Shown here: one piece after another, positions 1 through 8,344 of the stretch
How positions within the stretch are numbered: position 1 is the first letter of the stretch
Layout: every line of letters starts with the position of its first letter
Origin: Branchiostoma floridae
Lineage: Eukaryota; Chordata; Leptocardii; Amphioxiformes; Branchiostomatidae
Assembly (NCBI RefSeq): GCF_000003815.2
Contig: NC_049979.1
Coordinates: 18,896,785 to 18,936,284, forward strand
Length of the DNA stretch: 39,500 nt
Direction: 5' to 3'
Notes under the pieces: model-generated
What the model saw: only the letters and a program-made list of their open reading frames with translations
Databases searched by the model: none
What the model was told of the DNA's origin: nothing
Made by a program: the position numbers and the translations under genes

Positions 1-295
1 ACTCTCGGTCACGGGCGAATACACTACACTGTGCTACGCGGCCCACTTTTGAGACTGTAAAGGCAATGGGTTGTTCATCTACTGCGTGAAGGTAAAAGGT
101 GAAGCTCTTATAGCCTATTGGAGGCAGTGGGGGCACTGGGTTGTTAAATCCATTGTGTGAAGGGCACGTATCGAAAGTTGGAGCCCGTCCCTCCCACCGC
201 TTTTTACCTCCCCAACAAAGGCCAGGTACATGTACCTATTTACTACCAGGGTGGAGTGAGGAAACAGGGTGGAGTGAGGAAAGTTGTTTCCAAGG

Positions 296-372
296 ATGCA
301 GCGTCTAATCAGGAATGTGAGGAGTCAAACCCGCGACCTGTCAATCTCATGACCTAGCTATACTGGCCATTT
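296..372 (-). repeat. tRNA-derived SINE-like fragment
   Basis: Read on the minus strand, 321-332 gives GGGTTTGACTCC, one mismatch from the Pol III B-box core GGTTCGANTCC. About 25-40 bases before it in that direction is an A-box-like segment (TGGCCAGTATAGCTAGG). The spacing resembles the 5' half of a tRNA-derived SINE. I see no intact cloverleaf, so this is not called a tRNA gene. Exact ends are uncertain. Confidence 0.35.
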
Positions 373-1198
373 GATGCTGCAACATGATTATTCAGGAAGG
401 TGTCATACTGAAATTTCTTTGTTTCTGCGAGGGCATGACAGGAATTTTGATCAGGTCTCAATGAAAAAAAAAACTTCCTTTATAAGATTTCATGCTTACA
501 ATCCATTTGGCTATATGTATCATGTGAAAAATGCGAACATTAATCCACTGCAAAAGTTTCTGCATTTACAGTATTCAACTGGGTGGCCACCAAACTGGGT
601 GTGTGATAGCTACACCCATGGTGGTGGCCTTATCATGTTTTATGGACTAGAAGTTTAGACAGCGAAGCCCGTTGGTAATTTAATTAGTGGTAACGTATGT
701 CTCCAGAAACATAAAACATGCCTGCCCTAGCATCTTTCATGTGTAGACATGCCTATATCAATTCTCAATCACTTATTCATTGTAAGAGAATATCCTTTGT
801 GGGAGTCAGTGTGCTTTGTAATAATACTAAATATGAATATTGCCAGGTGTATCATTTACATCTTTTACCAGCCCCACCCTAACAAGTTCTGGATGGCTTA
901 CCACACACAACTGAAGCATTTACCTCTAACTTTATCCATTCAAGTTAATGATATATTAAGTGATCTGATCTGCCCTTTTAGTTAATGATACATGATGACA
1001 ACTGTTGCTGTGGCATTGATATTAAGCTAGTGTCACTAATTAAGTGAATGATCTGCTTTGTCCTTTAGCTATAGTACAATTCACGTTAAGATAGACAACC
1101 ATAGCATTTTTTATGATACAGTTATACATCTTACATAACTCACAATGATCTTATTATCGGATTTAATCACATTAATGATCTAAAGTAGAGTACCCTAA

Positions 1199-1500
1199 AC
1201 GTAAGGTTGTCTTGTGGTTAGGGTTGTTGTCTTAGAATCTTAAGTAAAGGTTCTGGGTTTACATCCCTAGTAGACACCATTGTTGTCCCTTGACTTGAGA
1301 AAGGCCCTTAACACCAATTTCCTCAGTTGACTCAGGTAAAAATGAGCTTTAACTACAGACGTCCTCTTTGTAGATGGGCCATAAAGCCAAGGGCCTTGTG
1401 TTTGAGGACTGCCACACCAAGAGTACCATTTGCCCTTACAATGTGTGTTTAAGGTCTGGGAAAACCCATTTGGGGTGTTCAAAAAATACATGTTGCAGTT
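1199..1500 (+). repeat. tRNA-derived SINE with a Deu-like core
   Basis: An A-box-like segment (about 1208-1226) is followed by a B-box-like segment (GGTTCTGGGTTTACATCCC, about 1249-1267). Next comes a core reading TTGTCCCTTGACTTGAGAAA and then GGCCCTTAACACCAATTTCC (about 1280-1325). This resembles the 'cccttgagcaaggcacttaacc' core I know from Deu-domain SINEs of deuterostomes. The rest (1360-1475) matches in outline the body of an amphioxus SINE seen again at 4918-5010. Family naming is from memory and ends are approximate. Confidence 0.55.
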
Positions 1501-1567
1501 AAGTGTGGACTCTAAGTTTTTGTCATAAAGTGTCTTATAGCAAGTCGATAATTTATGCAGATTTTTA

Positions 1568-1586
1568 TGACGTCATGATGACGTCA
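1568..1586. promoter_or_regulatory. Two CRE palindromes one helical turn apart
   Basis: Two perfect TGACGTCA sites lie at 1568-1575 and 1579-1586, 11 bp apart start to start. TGACGTCA is the full CREB/ATF binding palindrome. No transcript evidence is available, and the sites could belong to a repeat rather than to a promoter. Confidence 0.35.
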
Positions 1587-1989
1587 TCAAGTATTATGGG
1601 GCCACGCCCATTTTCATAAAAAATGAACCTACAGGCTGGGGATTGGAGATAAGTCAATGGAATCTCTTGTAATATGTCCATAATAGTGATGGCAAGCCAT
1701 ACAAATTCGTTTTTTATCAGGTTTCCAAGTACTGATTTTTAACGAATTTTTTTTTGTGAATTTTTATTGCCCCCGATGCCCCCAGCCCTGGGGGACTCAA
1801 ATAGCACCGCATCGTTTCGGCCGAATTTGAAGCTTTAGTTTTGAGGGTTAACTCCACAAAAATGACTCTTTTTCCCTTGTTTTATGATTAGTTTTACCAT
1901 GGGTTCGTCGCAAAAATCATTTATCTATCGTAGTTGTAACATATTTCCCCTTCAGGGGCCGTAAAAGAGCCAAAATCGCCGGGTTTTGG

Positions 1990-2230
1990 CCTGCATTCCA
2001 TCGGCCCCGCTCACTTCCGGTAAAATGCGAGGTCATTGACCTTTCAGCACGCAGTATTCAACAGAAATGGCGCGATTTGCAAATCCAAGCTGGGGGTGAC
2101 TCCGCAAAACCTGCCAGCCCGAAATAAACAACAACACGCGATGACGTCACGGCCATGCCGCAGCCAAGATGGCGGACTCGGTGAGAGGCGAAACCCGCCG
2201 AGCGCTTTGTGGCGAAGTTTGGGCCGGAAA
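1990..2230 (+). promoter_or_regulatory. CpG-richer promoter-like patch with CRE and YY1 motifs
   Basis: This patch is visibly richer in CpG than its AT-rich surroundings. It contains a full CRE palindrome (2142-2149) and AAGATGGCGG (2166-2175), which matches the YY1 core (AANATGGCGG) found at many animal transcription starts. A polyadenylation hexamer lies downstream at 2939-2944, so a short transcription unit is possible. It could be an alternative promoter of the sushi gene, a small non-coding transcript or a transposon promoter. Confidence 0.3.
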
Positions 2231-2251
2231 ACGGCCGTATACAGGGATATG

Positions 2252-2273
2252 TCCTACAAAGTATTGTAGGACA
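2252..2273. other. Short perfect hairpin
   Basis: GTCCTACA at the left and TGTAGGAC at the right form an 8-bp perfect stem around a 6-base loop, starting close to 2251. It sits just after the promoter-like patch. No function is assigned. Confidence 0.4.
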
Positions 2274-2668
2274 AGTCTTTAGGATTATTCTGATGCCTTT
2301 TGGAGACACTCTATCCGTTTTTTCTGGAGATACGGACTTGTTTTTGATGCCGGACCCTCACGTCCCTTTGTTATGCCATGCCGCCACATGATCCGAGAAA
2401 AAATTATACACATGTGCGCCCACGATTTCCACCGTTGTCGGGACGAAAACAGCTAGCTTCTGCGCGGCTTGATTGGGATAGATAGCCCCGAGAAAGGAGA
2501 TGGCCGAATGTGGTATGGAATAATTCAGCAAATTGTTGAGTAATTTTTCGTCGTAGTCAAGGGTCGGAGCACTAAACTTTAAAGCTTTTGTATGTTTGCC
2601 CAGACGGTTACATATTTTACGTAAGCTCAACATTGTATTTGCAAAATATCGACAATCTGCATGTTGTA

Positions 2669-2938
2669 ATGTTTGTCGGAAGTTATTCTTCAACTACTCG
2701 ATGTGTAAAGATATTTGCCGTGTCGTCGGTCCAAAATGTTACGTTACTATGTAATGGACATCCAAGAAAGGAAGCCGTTACTTACAGCAAGGAACTTTTA
2801 TCTTTGGTTACAGTGAAGATTGAAAACATTGAATCTATTACAATAAAAATGAACGCTACCGTTACTGGTCTTTTGTCATACTTGTTCACATATCAGTGCA
2901 GTCAAGCCGTTGGTTACGTTGCTATCCAAGAATGAAGA
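2669..2938 (+). other. Unrecognised 88-codon open frame with a poly(A) signal
   Basis: From the first ATG (2669) a frame of 88 codons runs to a TGA at 2936-2938, directly followed by AATAAA (2939-2944). The peptide has scattered cysteines and two N-x-T/S sites but no domain I recognise, and no signal peptide is evident. A minus-strand frame of similar length overlaps its start (2358-2693), so open length alone proves little. It may be a transposon remnant, a small gene or chance. Confidence 0.12.
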
Positions 2939-3049
2939 AATAAAGCCATTGCAGTTGACGCTAGATCGGAGTTTGCACGGGCACTAAATTTATTAAATTT
3001 AAAATAAAAATGAATGTTACTGAATGAAACTTTTCTTCACACCAGAACA

Positions 3050-3311
3050 GTTTGTTTTATTGAATGAATGAATATATTTATTTTATATACAAATAATCAG
3101 GGAATTCCTCTTCTTTCTTGAGATAGCTGTGAAGATCCTCTGTGGGTCTGTCGTCATCCACATAACGTAGCCTGATTGGTCCAGTCGCCTCTTGTTTTCG
3201 CGCCATGGGACAGCTGGGCTGCCCCCAAGGGGCGGAGCAGGCTGTTCTCAATAATGCCCCAGTTTCCAGGGGGGTGAAAAACAACAATTTTCTCTTCAAT
3301 TTATGGGTCAA
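3050..3311 (-). repeat. Probable retrotransposon 3' tail
   Basis: On the minus strand a 77-codon frame ends near 3078 and runs straight into an AATAAA-containing sequence and an ATTCATTC repeat (complement of 3054-3078). CR1/L2-type LINEs often end in short tandem repeats of this kind. The peptide, which ends in ...FPDYLYIK, is not one I recognise as reverse transcriptase, so the LINE assignment rests on the tail only. Confidence 0.25.
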
Positions 3312-3620
3312 ATTGTGTCATTGGGGTGAAAAACACCAAAGATAATCAAAATAGACCTAAAGAAACACCACTTCTGATGGAATAAAATTATTTTCAAGAT
3401 ATGCCACAGGATGGGTTTACTCCAACCTTAAACAAAGTCACTGGTGCAAACTTAGTCTTGAGATGGCTGGAAAAATGTCCCGAGTTTGAATAGAATGAAG
3501 TACATGTAAACTATTTTATCATCATGTGACTGTCATTGTAATTGCTTGATTGTGTAGGAAGCTTTTTATTGTTGATTTTCAAAATTTTGATGTTGTGTTT
3601 TTGTTGTTGTTTCTCCTCAG

Positions 3621-3842
3621 TGCAAATATGCAGTCACTTTGAGGAGATTGACCATTGCCAGATCAACGTAGTGAACTCGCGCTGCATACAGAACTCCTAC
3701 TGTTACAACGGGACCATTGTGGAGTACCACTGTGACCAGGGCTACTTCCAGATGGGCCCGGCTCGCAGGGCGTGTGTCAACGGGCACTGGACAGCAATGC
3801 AGGACGGCCATTTCACGAGTGATGAGGCTCCGCCAAGATGTG
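3621..3842 (+). CDS. Exon: sushi module 1, cysteine-rich variant
   Basis: The acceptor is TTTCTCCTCAG (3610-3620) and the donor GTGTGT begins at 3843. Both boundaries are phase 1 (222 nt). The module shows the sushi pattern: Cys (IC), ..VEYHCDQGY.., ..RACVNGHW.., ..PPRC. Three extra cysteines lie in the N-terminal half (DHC, SRC, SYC), giving seven in all, an odd number. The segment around NGTIVEYHCDQGY resembles the last sushi module of vertebrate SUSD4 as I remember it, which also has extra cysteines. NGT is a possible N-glycosylation site. Confidence 0.85.
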
Positions 3843-6800
3843 GTGTGTATAATTTCTGATACAGGAGTTTTGTGAAAATGATAGGTTTGGGTAGTAATAT
3901 CTCAAGTATCAAATCACAGGCAAGTGTTCTCCGTTCATTGGATTTTGAGTGGAAATCCTGTCAAAGGTGCAACGGTCCAAAGGGATCCGGGGACGTGCTA
4001 CCCCAGGAAAATTTTGAAATCTAGACCCTCTGAAATACTATCTCCTATATTTTGAGAGGCAAATTGGGCTCATAGGTTCAATATGCCAATATTTGTCCGT
4101 CCCCAGCATCAAAATTCTGCCAATGGACAGAAGGACAGATGCTGGCTAGAACCTGACACAAGCACTTGTCCACTCTCATCACAACATGTATTCCTTATAA
4201 CATACATGTAGCCATTGTTCTATGTACAGCAGGTGTTAGTCGCCTTGGGGGCTGCTTATAAAATGTGATCGTATCGCACCCAAGGAACAATACAACGGTC
4301 AGGGGTTAAGACTAAATGGATCAACAAGCTAATCTGCACAGACGTGACCTGAAATTGAGATTACAGGTGGATTAAATGGAGAGAGCGGTGTCTGTTCAGG
4401 TTTGCATTTAGCTGTCAGTCATTCCTGTCAAATGTCAGGGCCATTGTCTAGTATTTAAACATGGTTTTCTTTAAGTTATTGCTTGAACATACGTACAGCA
4501 CAGTTGATAGTGCTTAAACAAGTTAAATTTCACAAGTCTTACAGTACAGTGTACAGATTGTCAGTGACGTCCTGTGTCTTATATATAGACTAAATAACTA
4601 ATCATTGCTACAAATCAGTCAGGTTAGATTAATTTTGTTATTGTACTTGTCACAATAACTGTAACAGCCATCTACATATACTTCAAAGTCAGTTCATGTA
4701 TCAAAGGTAAAAGGAAAAAAAAGAAATATATGCGAGACATTTAACTTTAAAATTTGCTTTTGAGTATTATTTTTTCTCAGAAAATCAAATCAGCTTCCTG
4801 AGATTTGGATTGTTGTTAATCTTTGGAAACACTATCCATCCAATCTTGGACAGAATATGCTTAAAAAGTAGGAATTCGTCACTATATAGAAGATGACTGC
4901 TTTACGTTAACATATTGGGCTTGTTTAAGATCCCACCACACATATCAAAAGAGTAGGGGCTCCATCCTGGTGTGAGTAGATCAAACCTCACAGTCCAGTG
5001 TTATGCAGCTTGTACCTACTGTACAAGACTGATGCTTTATGCTGTGAAGTTGTTTGAAGTATGACGATGAGAAAAAAAGGGCAAATCAAAAACTGTAAGA
5101 CTTAATACTCAATGATGTTTCCTGTACCTCCTTGACAGTTCCCGAGTGCCCCACTCCCAGTCCCATAGAGAACGGCTTGGTGCAGAGTGGCGAGTCGGAG
5201 CTGAAGGGGCCGTTCCTGGAGGGGTCAGAGGTCACGTACCACTGCAGCAGCGGGTACACACTGATCGGCCCCACCATGAGGAGGTGCACAGGCGGAGCCT
5301 GGACAGACCAGGACCCTCACTGTTGTAAGTCTTCATATGATAGGTGGATGCAAAATGTGCACAGTGCATATATCTGAAATGCCCCTCACATAAAAATGGT
5401 CCAGATCTCATCCTTTGTTTCAAACAGTAGATAGAGTTAGACATAAATGCCTCAGGTGTTACAAGTTGTCTTGATATACCAGCTGACCAAGTCAGATCAG
5501 GTAGCAATGTCAATTTGAACTTGTTGGTGTCCATGTGAAAATAAAATGCAGTACAAACTGTGAATACTTGTGATGATATTTTCATGAGTAATGGCATGGA
5601 TCTTAGTACAAATGTTCATGATTGCCCAGAAGACTGTAGCTTAGGTGGAAGAAATTGTTATAAGGTATGCCAACTGCTTTTTATTGGTGGGACGTGTTTG
5701 AGTGTGAAGCCATTGTTGAAATGAAATGATAATCAATGTATCCCATGGTAAAACGTGTTTTGTGTAAGTTCTGTGAATCTTCTTTTGTGGAAAACATTCT
5801 TGTGTCCCTCCCCCACCACCAGGGAAAGTGTGTGACCCACCAGAGACCATCACTCATGGTGACTACGCCGACCATAAGCAGACCTACAGGGAGGGGGAAA
5901 CAGTCCAGTACTTCTGTTCCCCCAACTATCGACTGGATGGAGACTCATACAGAGAGTGTCTGACAACAGGCTCGTGGTCTGGGATGTTACCCCGCTGTGT
6001 GTGGGACCCCACGGCACAAGGACGTAAGTAATCATCTTGAAAGGAAGAGATAACAGTCATGTTAGGTCTGCAAGGACTGGTTTCAAATCACTGCTTTCTT
6101 CAAAGCTTTATGGTGGTTCCTTGAACATGTCGTATTTTGTATCTGACTATAAAGAGAACACCAGTATTATATGGTCTTTTTCACAATATGAAATCAGCAT
6201 AGTTGTGTATTTACCAGATTGTTAACCTTAACCCAGCTACTGGACTCATAACACCTAGGGCATACTAGTGACCTGCGACCTTTATTAGTGAAAGATCAGA
6301 AAAAATTGAGAAGGACACTTGTAATTGATATGTCAATCAAACCATTATCTTACATAGGGCCGTGCCAAGCCCCGCCGCAGCCCGTCCACGGTTACCATGA
6401 GAACCCAGACAGGGCGTACTTCAACCCGCGAGAAACCGTGCACTTCTTCTGCCGAGATGGGTACAGGCTAGAGGGGAGCGACACAATGACGTGCCAGCCT
6501 AATGGAACATGGGGAGGGGAGCTGCCCACTTGTGTGATGGGTGAGTGGTTTTTATCCAGGTTTAGATTTTCTTTTTTCATCTCATTAAACCTATGCTGGA
6601 CCCCTCCTCTCAATAACCTGTTTCTAATCTTTTCCATCAAAGGATGATCAAACATGGCACTTTTGTCTGTCAAAATGGCAGAATGCTCATAGTTTTTGTC
6701 AGTCATAAGCAGCAAAGTTCTATTTCAGTTCTATCTATGACAGACATTGAGGAAAGCACTGAACTATGGCCATCATCTTGGGCCAGTAAATAAACAAAAT

Positions 6801-7713
6801 TTTTCCTTGAAAACAGTTGACATACATGTTTCCCTTTTGTTCACCAGATACCCACAGCACCCATACGGACACTCCCATACCCTCAACGTTTAGTGAAACA
6901 TGGAGCATCGTCGCTGCCTCTGCAGGCTCAGTTCTTGGCATCCTCATCATTGCAGTCATCATCGTGGCGTGGCAGTGTCGTCCTGGGAGACGCCGGCTCT
7001 TGAATGACTGCCCGCCGGGACATCCGTTTTACTTCATGGACGATAGCGACCAAGTGGGTCTGCTCACCATGGACCCGATGGCTCAGGGAGTACACATTAC
7101 CCTGCCTTCCTATGAAGAAGCCTGTCAGGAACAAGGTACACAAGAACCGCCATCCTTCCAGGCAGTTGTAGAGGAGGGACAAAATCAAACCAGTGAAGGA
7201 GGAGGGGAGGGAACTGGAAACAACGAACACTCTTCACCAAACTTTTCTAATGGAGAACACAACCATAGAAGCCAAGTCCATTTTGTTGCAGACATGCATT
7301 CGCTACCTGGCAGTCACAGTGTGAGAGATGAACAAAGTTCTATCGGAGATAGTGTAGCTTCAGTGGAAACAGCACCACTGAGTGAAGAGTCCATGTCAAC
7401 ATCCCGTCAGAGCACCTGTGGAAGTCTGTCATCTTCAAAGGAAAGTCTTATTGATACNNNNNNNNNNNNNNNNNNNNNNNNNNNNNNNNNNNNNNNNNNN
7501 NNNNNNNNNNNNNNNNNNNNNNNNNNNNNNNNNNNNNNNNNNNNNNNNNNNNNNNNNGCTGAATATATATTGCCCATTCATCTGTTCCTAAATTTTCTTT
7601 CCTGGATTTTGTGTATAATTTGATTTTGTTTATTCTTCATTCCAGAAAGTGCCCTCGACAGACAGTTGGAAGCTATGACACCCAGGTTGACCTTTGACAC
7701 TCAGGAAGCATGA
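3621..7713 (+). CDS. SUSD4/SUSD6-like sushi-domain membrane protein (3' part of gene)
   Basis: Visible exons: 3621-3842, 5139-5324, 5823-6023, 6358-6540, 6848 to at least 7457, and about 7646-7713. They encode four sushi (CCP) modules, a short stalk, one transmembrane segment (6907-6972) and a cytoplasmic tail of more than 150 residues. The tail has LPSYEEA (7102-7122) and then serine-rich acidic sequence. The order (sushi modules, T-W-x-I-V-A entry into the membrane, LPSY[D/E]EA tail motif, DSV-rich end) agrees with my recollection of vertebrate SUSD4, a type I protein reported to inhibit complement and to bind NEDD4-family ubiquitin ligases. SUSD6 shares the tail motif but has one sushi module. 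The signal peptide exon is not in view, and the tail is interrupted by a gap. Orthology to SUSD4 rather than to the SUSD4/6 ancestor is inferred. Any function in complement control or receptor turnover is extrapolated. Confidence 0.8.
3843..5138 (+). other. Intron (phase 1) containing a SINE fragment
   Basis: Donor GTGTGT at 3843, acceptor CCTCCTTGACAG ending at 5138. It is AT-rich non-coding sequence. A piece of SINE lies at about 4918-5010 and one TACATGTA octamer at 4203. No further coding exon was seen. Confidence 0.8.
4918..5010 (+). repeat. SINE 3'-body fragment in intron
   Basis: The run AAGATCCCACCACACATATC, followed by AAAAGAGTAGGGGCTCCATC and CTGGTGTGAGTAGATCAAAC, matches the 3' body of an amphioxus-type SINE as I recall it. 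It would continue the element whose 5' part is seen at 1199-1500. Only this 3' piece is present, without the tRNA-like head. Confidence 0.4.
5139..5324 (+). CDS. Exon: sushi module 2
   Basis: Bounded by CTTGACAG and GTAAGT, phase 1 on both sides, 186 nt. It is a canonical four-cysteine sushi module: VPEC.., VTYHCSSGY, MRRCTGGAW, DPHC. The spliced junction with the preceding exon restores a valine (G|TT). Confidence 0.92.
5325..5822 (+). other. Intron (phase 1)
   Basis: GTAAGT donor and a pyrimidine-rich acceptor (CCCTCCCCCACCACCAG). No repeats or exons were noticed inside. Confidence 0.9.
5823..6023 (+). CDS. Exon: sushi module 3
   Basis: Phase 1 on both sides, 201 nt, donor GTAAGT at 6024. 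Canonical cysteines: KVCDPPE, VQYFCSPNY, YRECLTTGSW, LPRC. After the last cysteine it continues with a short linker (VWDPTAQG). Confidence 0.92.
6024..6357 (+). other. Intron (phase 1)
   Basis: GTAAGT donor, acceptor ATCTTACATAG ending at 6357. Nothing else was noticed. Confidence 0.9.
6358..6540 (+). CDS. Exon: sushi module 4
   Basis: Phase 1 on both sides, 183 nt, donor GTGAGT at 6541. Canonical cysteines: GPCQAPP, VHFFCRDGY, TMTCQPNGTW, LPTC. NGT is a possible N-glycosylation site. This is the membrane-proximal module. Confidence 0.92.
6541..6847 (+). other. Intron (phase 1)
   Basis: GTGAGT donor and acceptor TTTTGTTCACCAG. Nothing else was noticed. Confidence 0.9.
6848..7457 (+). CDS. 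Exon: stalk, transmembrane segment and cytoplasmic tail
   Basis: The exon opens at phase 1 (G|AT) and is open for at least 610 nt until the assembly gap. A Thr/Ser/Pro-rich stalk (DTHSTHTDTPIPSTFSE) leads into a 22-residue hydrophobic helix (6907-6972, IVAASAG...VIIVAW) followed by a positive stop-transfer stretch (CRPGRRR). The tail contains LPSYEEA (7102-7122) and EPPSF (7144-7158), the latter a PPxY-like motif with Phe in place of Tyr. It also has acidic Gly/Glu-rich sequence and a serine-rich stretch (SMSTSRQSTCGSLSSSKES) likely to be phosphorylated. The true 3' end of this exon is hidden in the gap. Confidence 0.88.
7458..7557. other. Assembly gap of 100 Ns
   Basis: Exactly 100 undetermined bases, the conventional filler for a gap of unknown size. 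It removes the end of the tail exon and its splice donor, so the C-terminal reading frame cannot be fixed from this window. Confidence 0.99.
7646..7713 (+). CDS. Probable terminal coding exon of the sushi protein
   Basis: A good acceptor (TTTATTCTTCATTCCAG, ending 7645) precedes it. Two frames are plausible. One ends at TGA 7711-7713 (SALDRQLEAMTPRLTFDTQEA), the other at TGA 7695-7697 (KCPRQTVGSYDTQVDL). The choice depends on the donor phase lost in the gap. The longer frame is given here. Confidence 0.5.
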
Positions 7714-8344
7714 TGCGCATCTCTGCATCTCAGGTGTACAAAATAGTTACTTGGTAAAACTCAATATTTGAACTCTGACCCTTGAACCTCACCCTGTTCC
7801 TTTCTTAGGGCAAAGGTTATAGAGACAGAAACTAGCTTTATGATATATATTATGATGTGTTACCATAGATGTTAATGGTGAGAGCAGCCTTTGAATTGCT
7901 TAACGAAAACTAACTTGTGCCTGATAGATCTATGTCTGTTCATCTATAAAGTATAATGTATCAAATGTTACATGTACTGGAGCACTAATGAGCTTGTTAC
8001 ATGTAGGAAGGAAGTAGAGATCTTGCAGATAGCTCCTAGTGATTGTGTTTGAATTAGCTGCTCTTGCTGTGTTGATTACAAAAATTTGTTAAGAAAAGAA
8101 GAAGAAAAAATTGTAACATCACATATTCTTTTGTTTGTGTTGTGTTGTAAACATGTACATGTAAAACGATCCAACACAGCGGGGGCTCACCCAGAGGGCT
8201 TACCGGGGTATCTGCATTTAAGCCGGGTTGACTGGACACGTCAGCCCCCAAGCCTTACCAAATATATTTTCAAACTTAATTGCCAGGTCAGGGTTGACTG
8301 ATTGGAACGGTGAAACAATGGTGCTCAACAACTTAAAAAATAAA
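7714..8344 (+). other. 3' UTR candidate with poly(A) signal
   Basis: AT-rich sequence without long frames follows the last stop. The first AATAAA I find is at 8339-8344. A later AATAAA at 11567-11572 would give a much longer UTR. Two TACATGTA octamers are at 7969 and 7998. Which site is used cannot be seen from the sequence. Confidence 0.4.

Larger units (their letters stand above)
1..3620. other. Upstream or first-intron DNA of the sushi gene
   Basis: No exon of the sushi gene could be recognised before 3621. The first sushi exon has a phase-1 acceptor and needs an upstream coding exon with a signal peptide. That exon is either outside the window or too short to recognise. The interval is mostly AT-rich and holds the SINE-like, promoter-like and LINE-like pieces listed separately. 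The small open frames here show no recognisable domain and no clear codon bias. Confidence 0.6.

Noticed and set aside
321-372. A functional tRNA gene on the minus strand
   Set aside because: Only A- and B-box-like words are present. I could not form an acceptor stem or a full cloverleaf, so a SINE fragment fits better.
2036-2391. Plus and minus frames over the CpG-rich patch as coding
   Set aside because: Openness on both strands follows from base composition; no domain or conserved motif was recognised.
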